A stretch of 24,432 bases of DNA from Willaertia magna (Eukaryota; Heterolobosea; Eutetramitea; Acrasida; Naegleriidae): NCBI GenBank assembly GCA_902984215.1, contig CADWAF010005130.1:1-24432 (forward strand), in the 5' to 3' direction. Position 1 is the stretch's first letter; every line of letters starts with the position of its first letter. The translations under genes were made by a program, and so were the position numbers. The notes under the pieces were generated by a model, which was given only the letters and a program-made list of their open reading frames with translations, did not search any database and was not told where the DNA came from. Positions 18,693-24,432 of the stretch are shown piece after piece.

Positions 18693-20381
18693 ATGGTTAA
18701 TTCAATAATTAAAGAAGTTACAAAAGATGATGCATTCTTTAACAAAGATTTTATAGAAAAACAAAAAAAAGTTAGAAATAGAAACCATTTAATTCGCTCT
18801 ACGAGACAATTATTTTGTCAATACTATAAATCGCATCAAGAACTTTATGAAATTCAACAATTATTTAATGAGAAATTAACGTACCATAACATTTTAAATA
18901 ATAAATCAACTATTAAAACATTACACAGAAAAAACTTACCAAGAAAAGAAATTAATTATGCGAGACTATCTAGTGAATTGGATGTATGTCATTTATTACT
19001 AGATAAAAATTATTTTAATCATTTATTAAAAGTTGCAACACAAATAAGAAGATATTTATCTAGTGAAGTTCCTCCAATTGATAGCATTGTAAATGCAGGA
19101 GCTGTACCATATTTAGTTAAATTAATTAATACAAATTATCTATTACAATTTATTCACATTAAATCAAATGACACTATTGAAAATAATACTTTACAAGAAA
19201 AACCAATAATTTCATTAAGCCAATTACATAACCTACAAACAGAAGCTTGTTGGGCTTTAACAAATATTGCTTCAGGTTCTTCATTTCACACAAACTTATT
19301 ATCTGACTTGGGGGCAATCCCATTAATTGTAGAACTTTTAAAATCTGATAATTCTGAACTCTGTGACCAAGCTGTTTGGGCTTTAGGTAATATTGTTGGT
19401 GATTCTACAAAGTTACGTGACTATGTTTTAGCTTTAGATACAATCCACATAATGGTTACATATGCATTTAAATTTTATAAAACACTTGGTGCTATGGAAA
19501 GATTTTCTTGGAGTTTTTGTAATATGTTTCGTGGTAAACCAATTGTGGAATTTGATTTAGTGAAAAAAGGTTATCCACTTTTACAATCTTTATTTTTACA
19601 AGCAGAAAGTTTTGACATGTTAAGTGATTGTTCTTGGGCTCTTTATTATATGATTGAATTAACAGATGAGATTGAAGATGAAGTTATAAACAAAATAATT
19701 AAATTAGTTACACACCCAAGTGCTCAAATTTGTTGTCCTAATATAAGATCAATTGGTACTATATTAACTGGTTCAGAGGGTGATGTTGAAAGATTAATTA
19801 AAGCTAACGTTTTAAAAGCATTAAAAACAACATTAAAGCATGACAAGTACGTAATAAGAAGAGAAACAGCTTGGGCAATATCAAATATATTAGCAGAAGG
19901 ATCTAACCATTTAAAAGCAGTATTAGAGATTGGATTAGTTGACGATTTAATTAAGATGATTAAAGACCCTAATGAAAGAGGTGATGTTAAAAAAGAATGT
20001 TTATGGTCAATTTCTAATGCAACTAGAGGGAATAGAGAAGATGTGATACAGTTGTCAGAAAATTATAATTTAATTGATTTATTTTATTCTTTTTTAATTC
20101 AAGAGAAGGATCTATTTCTAAAATTAAGTTTAGAAAGTTTTCGTAATTTATTGGCTGTTTATTTAATGGAAATCAATTTAGTATTTAGTAAAAGTAAAAA
20201 GGAAGAAGCAATGAAATTACATAAAACACTTTCAGATTTAGGTTTTGTTGAAACTTTAAAGAATATTGAAAAACAAAATGTAGAGAATGAAGAAGTGATA
20301 AAAGAAAGAATAAGTGAATTGTTGAGATATGTCAATAATTTAGAAAGGACAATATTGTTCTACAACCTAAAATTTAAATGA
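18693..20381 (+). CDS. Importin alpha (karyopherin alpha), with a weak IBB domain
   Basis: This 562-residue ARM-repeat protein is an adaptor that carries classical-NLS cargo to importin beta for nuclear entry. Repeats show the W...N pairs of the NLS groove: ACWALTNIASGS, AVWALGNIVGDS, FSWSFCNMFRG, then CSWALYYM (W..Y, also seen in the family), NIRSIGTILTG (Trp lost, as expected in the middle), TAWAISNILAEG and CLWSISNATRG. VPPIDSIVNAGAVPYLVKLI marks repeat 1, which carries a 30-residue insertion before LQTEACW. The N-terminal region where the importin-beta-binding domain should lie (KKVRNRNHLIRSTRQ) has few basic residues compared with the usual RRRR-containing helix. The start has an A-only leader. 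No introns are needed. It is convergent with the six-exon RCC1 gene, 132 bases apart. Confidence 0.9.
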   Translation: MVNSIIKEVTKDDAFFNKDFIEKQKKVRNRNHLIRSTRQLFCQYYKSHQELYEIQQLFNEKLTYHNILNNKSTIKTLHRKNLPRKEINYARLSSELDVCHLLLDKNYFNHLLKVATQIRRYLSSEVPPIDSIVNAGAVPYLVKLINTNYLLQFIHIKSNDTIENNTLQEKPIISLSQLHNLQTEACWALTNIASGSSFHTNLLSDLGAIPLIVELLKSDNSELCDQAVWALGNIVGDSTKLRDYVLALDTIHIMVTYAFKFYKTLGAMERFSWSFCNMFRGKPIVEFDLVKKGYPLLQSLFLQAESFDMLSDCSWALYYMIELTDEIEDEVINKIIKLVTHPSAQICCPNIRSIGTILTGSEGDVERLIKANVLKALKTTLKHDKYVIRRETAWAISNILAEGSNHLKAVLEIGLVDDLIKMIKDPNERGDVKKECLWSISNATRGNREDVIQLSENYNLIDLFYSFLIQEKDLFLKLSLESFRNLLAVYLMEINLVFSKSKKEEAMKLHKTLSDLGFVETLKNIEKQNVENEEVIKERISELLRYVNNLERTILFYNLKFK

Positions 20382-20513
20382 TTTATTTTCAACACCAGTT
20401 ATTTTCTGTAAATTTTATAAAATGCCAACGAAAAATAAGAGATAGTATCATTTTTAATTTATTGTTCGAGTATTTTTGTAAACACACTGAGTGTTTTAAT
20501 TTTTTCTTTATTA

Positions 20514-22066
20514 TCAGAAATTAAATGTTAAATCTGTTAAAATAGTATCATTATAAACATGTTTTTCTAAATTTGAAAAAAATCTTAAATATTCGCGTGA
20601 TTCGATGCTTTTAAAATATAAAATAGTATGATTAAATCCAGTGACAATTGTTGGAATAACTTTTTCATTTAAATTTCTTGTATTCTTGATAATTTCTTCC
20701 ATTTCATAATGTCTTTCAATAATTGTAGCGGCTCCAACTGCGCGTTTTGGAAGACCTAATTCATAAAAAGAATTGTAACCAGAACAATAAACTTGATATT
20801 CTTTTGTAATGAAAAAGAATGCAGCCAACCCAACAATAGAAATAACTTCTTGTGTTTCAGGAATGTCTTCTGCCAATTCAAATGTATCCGAAGAAGATAA
20901 AGATGCTATTCTTCCTGAATGCTTACTTTCCTTTGATAACTTTGCAAATGCTTTAAAATAGTTAAAATTATCAAAAGTAACAAAATAAAAGTGACATACC
21001 ATTTGTTGAACCATAATGAATCATTTCAAATGGTGAGAATTTCAATCCAATTTTAATAAACCCTTCATATGAAGATTTGTAAACGTTACCTAAATTAGAT
21101 AATAACAATGCATAACTTGTACCTAAACTCATATCAATAATTTTTTCATTTTCCGTCATGCTGAATATTGTAATTTTTGTAAACACTGAAACTGGAGCAA
21201 AGCCACCAAATTCATCTGTAGTTTCTGTCTCAATACCAAGCAAATTTGTTGTATTACTTCCACATCCATAAACAACGCCCTTTTCTATGTAAAAATGTGT
21301 AATTAAAAAGATAAAGTCACAAAATTAGTGAACTCATTAACAAAATTACATACTTGTCAGTAACAAAACACTTTCATATCCGCAAACAATTTTATGTATT
21401 GAGTCATCTTTTTCTAAAAATTTTAAATCAACCGTTCGTGGTGGATAAACATTCATTTCATCTGTTTCTCCTAATCCCAAGGGCTTTAAAATTGTTTAAA
21501 AGAAATTTCTTATATAGACTTACCATTCTTGTATTTTTACCACAAACATATAAATATTGTTTATCTTGAATTTCTTCAAGAAAATAACTAAAATTTGCAC
21601 CACATGAAATGTTTACAATGTGTTTGTGGTCAAAGAATGGAATTCTTGTTATTCCTTGTAAAATTTCACAATGATCTAATCCTAGCTGACCGGAACTATT
21701 GTTTCATGTTATTATGTAATGAATTTAACAAAACTTGCCTATTTTCACCAGTTCCATAAACAACATTTGATCTTGTTACAAAAATTGTAAAGTGATCTCC
21801 AGCTCCAATCCATTTTATTTTATCACCAAATGGAAATATTTCTTTTTCATTAATTGGTGTTAAAGAATTAATAGTGCCATCTTTATTATTATTAATTATC
21901 AACTGTCCATCACTTGATTTTCCACAAACCCCTTTAAACAATAAAATTTAAAAAATTTTAAATTAATAGTAAATTTAATTGTTATTGGTATTTTGAGATA
22001 TCAAATAAACCTACATATAGTCCCTGGACTGCAAAGAGCTTTCTTTTCTGTTGACAAGTTTTCCAT
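20514..22066 (-). CDS. RCC1-repeat protein, six exons
   Basis: Exons (descending) are 22066-22015, 21931-21739, 21695-21524, 21483-21354, 21284-21000 and 20950-20514. The introns are 83, 43, 40, 69 and 49 bases, giving 422 residues in one frame. Each join rebuilds an RCC1 blade: GTIWVCGKSSDGQL; VVYGTGENSSGQLGLDH; YVCGKNTRMPLGLGE; then LLLTKKGVVYGCGSN and YGSTNAFAKLS. Other blade pieces are WIGAGDHFTIFVT, NISCGANFSYFL, IVCGYESVLLL and DMSLGTSYALLL. Four introns are GT-AG. Intron 2 begins GCAAGT after AG and ends in AATAG, an apparent GC-AG intron. The last 100 residues are less regular. No partner domain is visible, and the molecular role is unknown beyond a beta-propeller binding or exchange-factor-like scaffold. 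The start ATG gives the short leader MENLSTEKKALCSPG. It is divergent from the broken kinase, with 154 bases between ATGs. Confidence 0.85.
21696..21738 (-). other. Apparent GC-AG intron of 43 bases
   Basis: The donor reads AG|GCAAGT, the typical strong context of GC-AG introns, and the acceptor is AATAG. Removal joins GEN to SSGQLGLDH and restores the canonical RCC1 phrase. No GT donor in this stretch gives the same in-frame product. Confidence 0.7.
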
Positions 22067-22166
22067 TATTATTTTCAGGTATTTTTTTACGAGATAAAAA
22101 TTTTTAAACAAATTTAAGCCCTATTCATTAAAAGAATTGTAAAATGACTCATAAAAATAATAATTT

Positions 22167-22220
22167 AACAGTTACCGCCAAAAAAAAAGGAAAAAAATTA
22201 TTTAAAAAAAATAAAAAACA
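22167..22220 (+). promoter_or_regulatory. Upstream region of the right kinase copy
   Basis: It is the counterpart of the left kinase leader. The E2F-like site is altered (TTACCGCC on this strand instead of TTCCCGCC), and one of two tandem TAACAG units is missing. The A-rich leader before the ATG is nearly identical. Confidence 0.4.
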
Positions 22221-23430
22221 ATGCCTAAACAAACAAAAAACAATGAGGTTGTAGACAAAGATTCAACAAAACAGAAAAGAAGAAAACGCATTATAAAATT
22301 AAAAACTACTATACAAAATAATAGTAAACAAAATCCAAAATTTCAAAACACAATTAAGAATACTCTAACTCCATTAATAAAACAAATTATTAAAGTTAAT
22401 GATTCTAAAGAAATAACTCAAAAAATAAACAAAGAAAATAAAGTTAATTTATTAAGAAAAATAAGAAAACAATTTTTTAGGTGTTGCAATCACTTTGAAA
22501 ACAAATTATTAAAAGAATTAACTAAAGATTCAACAAAAGAAACTATAACAATAAATATAGATGAAAAACCAAAAAAATTAACTGTAATAATAGTTGACGT
22601 AGATATTGGAGAAAACGTTTGTACCTATAAATGGGAATTTGAAAAAAAAATTAGTAAAAATGTATTTGATGGAAAATTAAATAATACATGTCATGTGATT
22701 GCAAAAATAGAAGATAGAATTTCATTGGAGGGGAACATTAAAAAAACATTAACTTTTGGAAACTTTGAAGATGTTTATTTTAGTTTAAAAGGGCAAGTGT
22801 TGACTGAAATTGAATTTAATAATTCTGCAGATGTTTTAAATTTAATGGTGGATCTTTTAATTGACCTTTACAATTTACATTTCCAAAAAGTTATTCACAA
22901 TGATATAAAACCTCAAAACATTGTACAATTTAAAAATATGTTTAAATTTATTGATTTTGGAATTTCACATAAAGTATATAAAGTATGATGAACAAAATGA
23001 ACAATGTTTTACAAAAGAAAATAAAGTACTTATAAGTAAATCAGGAACTAAAGGATATTTTCCACCAGAACAACTTGAAAATGGTAATGGTGAAATCACA
23101 CCTAAATCTGACATTTATAGCTTGGGTTTAGTTATAACTTCTATAGTATTGTCACCTTCACTAAACTGTAAAAATAGTAACGAGGTTATTGATGCAATTA
23201 CCAAATGGCAACCAAATGATGAAATATATAAGGCTATAAAGGTGGTATTGTTGGGAATGGTAAAGATTAAAAAGGTAGAAAGATTTAGTATATCAGAGTG
23301 TATTAAAATTTTGGCACCCCATCATAAATTAATTGACCAAAGAATTAAAATTTACGAAAATTTTAACGCTAAGGAATATTTGCCTGCTTCAGAGGTTTGT
23401 GATGGTGTTGAAAGGATATTGATTTACTGA
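22221..23430 (+). pseudogene. Kinase-like gene, right copy, frameshifted after DFG
   Basis: This homologue of the left-arm kinase is 1210 bases against 1209, so there is one net extra base. The first frame encodes 255 residues through VIHNDIKPQN and FIDFGIS, then reads HKVYKV and stops at 22987-22989. The remainder (YDEQNEQCF, SGTKGYFPPE, SDIYSLGLVI to the C-terminus) is open in another frame to 23430. The shift lies near 22967-22985, where ATAAAGTAT occurs twice in tandem. A product ending there would lack the activation segment and the whole C-lobe, so it cannot be a working kinase. A tiny intron is a possible but weak rescue (a GT at 22974 or 22983 and a downstream AG), since the left copy reads straight through. 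Recent decay is likely, because the rest of the frame stays open. Confidence 0.8.
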
Positions 23431-23543
23431 TTTGATAAAATCAACTTAATAACAATTTACAAGAAAATTAATTAAAAGAAAAAGCTTCTTTTTATTATTA
23501 TTTACAACATTTACATATTATATCTCATAACAACTATTCAAAT

Positions 23544-24432
23544 TTACCAATCACCATCCCTCACTGAATTTTTACTATATGGATTATAATTACTCTTTAT
23601 CACTTTAACATTATTAATATTACAAGTAGAATTATCTTGTATTGGCCATGCATATTTTTGTTGGTCAACCTGACTAACAGATTTTACTTGTTCTAAAATT
23701 GTACTCTTTTGAACTGATTTAACATTTTCATTATACCAATCAAACCAAGGATAACCATAAGATGAATATGTTTTTGCACTAATTGGTGTTTCAGGTGGAT
23801 TTTCACCTGTAATTAATCTATACATTTCACTATTTACAATGTGAACAAAAACTCTTGATTTGGAATTTAAATCCCAAAATTCTGGACCATATGGATCTTC
23901 AACAATTTGTTGTTTAATTTTACCTCCTGCTGCAATACCTAATTCTTTTGGTGCATCATATACACTTGTTGTTTGATTCATATTATTGTTGCTGGATCTT
24001 CTATTATTATTATTGTAACTGGAGGTGTCACAGAAAAAGTCAAAACTGTCTGCACTATTGTTGTTAAAATTATTACTGTTGGAATAATTTTCACATTGGT
24101 CAAAACAAAATAAATCAACACTTTGCTTACTACTGCTACTTTTATGAGGCAAACTGGCCGCAGTTGTTGAATTCATTGTTGTTGAATATCCACCAAATAA
24201 ATCATCAACCATTGGTGCACTACAACTGCTATACTGGTTATAAGTGCTTAATACTGGTTGTTGTTGTGGAATAATAAATTGTGGATTATTAAACGCAGTA
24301 GGAGGAACTGCCCAAGGATTTGGTGGTGGTGCATTAGTTGTTGGTTCAGAATAATTCCACTTATTATAAAAAGTATTATTTGTTGTCTTTTTTTTAATTG
24401 TAATATTCTTTTTTGGTTGAAATTTGTTTACT
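23544..24432 (-). CDS. Gene A, right copy: conserved protein of unknown function (5' partial)
   Basis: The frame is open to the window edge, so the N-terminus lies outside. At least 296 residues are visible, of which 222 follow an internal Met at 24212. A Pro/Asn/Gln/Ser-rich region leads into a well-conserved-looking C-terminal domain: PKELGIAAGGKIKQQI, DPYGPEFWD, RVFVHIVNSEMYRLITGENPPETPISAKTY, YGYPWFDWYNE. I have an unverified memory of similar phrases (AAGG.I.Q.I..DP, VHIVNS, PP.TP..A..Y...G.PWF) in uncharacterised fungal and bacterial proteins. I cannot name a function. This copy holds the residues deleted from the left arm and has no internal stop. It is convergent with the broken kinase, 113 bases apart. 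Confidence 0.75.
   Translation of the reverse strand, partial: VNKFQPKKNITIKKKTTNNTFYNKWNYSEPTTNAPPPNPWAVPPTAFNNPQFIIPQQQPVLSTYNQYSSCSAPMVDDLFGGYSTTMNSTTAASLPHKSSSSKQSVDLFCFDQCENYSNSNNFNNNSADSFDFFCDTSSYNNNNRRSSNNNMNQTTSVYDAPKELGIAAGGKIKQQIVEDPYGPEFWDLNSKSRVFVHIVNSEMYRLITGENPPETPISAKTYSSYGYPWFDWYNENVKSVQKSTILEQVKSVSQVDQQKYAWPIQDNSTCNINNVKVIKSNYNPYSKNSVRDGDW

Larger units (their letters stand above)
22165..24432 (-). repeat. Right arm of the large inverted repeat
   Basis: This is the partner of the left arm, in opposite orientation. It is about 165 bases longer, mostly because it keeps the 197 bases lost from gene A on the left. Its inner edge lies about 100 bases from the start codon of the neighbouring RCC1 gene. 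Its outer edge is cut inside an open reading frame at exactly the base where the left arm is cut, so the repeat very probably continues beyond the window on both sides. Confidence 0.95.

Noticed and set aside
22921..23430. Second kinase fragment as an independent gene with its own start
   Set aside because: It is the frameshifted continuation of the upstream frame, as direct comparison with the intact left copy shows.
1..24432. A giant transposon (Maverick/Polinton type) with long terminal inverted repeats
   Set aside because: The core holds only ordinary host genes and no integrase, DNA polymerase, protease, ATPase or transposase. The arms carry genes with coding function and continue beyond the window, and no target-site duplication can be seen.
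1..24432. A pure assembly artefact (mirror image of one locus)
   Set aside because: The arms differ by about 5% in the part I compared and by several indels, including 197 and 26 bases, so they are distinct sequences. A misjoin of two real loci or alleles is still possible.

Overview
This window is nuclear DNA from an AT-rich, compact protist genome. The evidence is eukaryotic genes only (checkpoint clamp loader, UAF1/WDR48, importin alpha, F-box/SPRY, oxysterol-binding protein, RCC1 repeats), short GT-AG introns of about 40-83 bases, asparagine runs encoded by AAT-type repeats, and intergenic gaps mostly of 40-220 bases. RCC1-type genes together with very high AT would suit a heterolobosean amoeboflagellate (Naegleria/Willaertia type). 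A dictyostelid-like amoeba is the main alternative. The sequence alone does not decide this.

Layout. The window is built as a large inverted repeat. The left arm (1 to about 2102, + strand) and the right arm (24432 back to about 22165, - strand) are homologous, and they begin and end at the same homologous base. Each arm carries the same convergent gene pair: a conserved protein cut off by the window edge (gene A), and an unusual protein-kinase-like gene. The two arms are broken in complementary ways. On the left, gene A is destroyed by a 197-bp deletion while the kinase is intact. On the right, gene A is intact as far as the window shows while the kinase is frameshifted just after its DFG motif.

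Between the arms lies about 20 kb of single-copy sequence. Left to right it holds: an oxysterol-binding-protein homologue (-, 2 exons), an intronless RCC1-like gene (+), a low-complexity Asn/Gly/Tyr-rich protein (-), glutamine:fructose-6-phosphate amidotransferase (-), a 1.5-1.7 kb gene-poor stretch, an F-box/SPRY protein ending in a CaaX-like box (+), Rad17 (-) head to head with WDR48/UAF1 (+, 3 exons), importin alpha (+), and a six-exon RCC1-repeat gene (-) with one apparent GC-AG intron.

How the genes relate. Most are unrelated housekeeping genes. The Rad17-WDR48 pair shares a 221-bp divergent promoter, and both families act in the replication-stress/DNA-damage response. I see no transposase, integrase, viral or CRISPR-like component. 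The interesting biology is the inverted duplicated module with reciprocal gene decay, the buried N-terminal nucleophile of the amidotransferase, and the predicted prenylated F-box protein.
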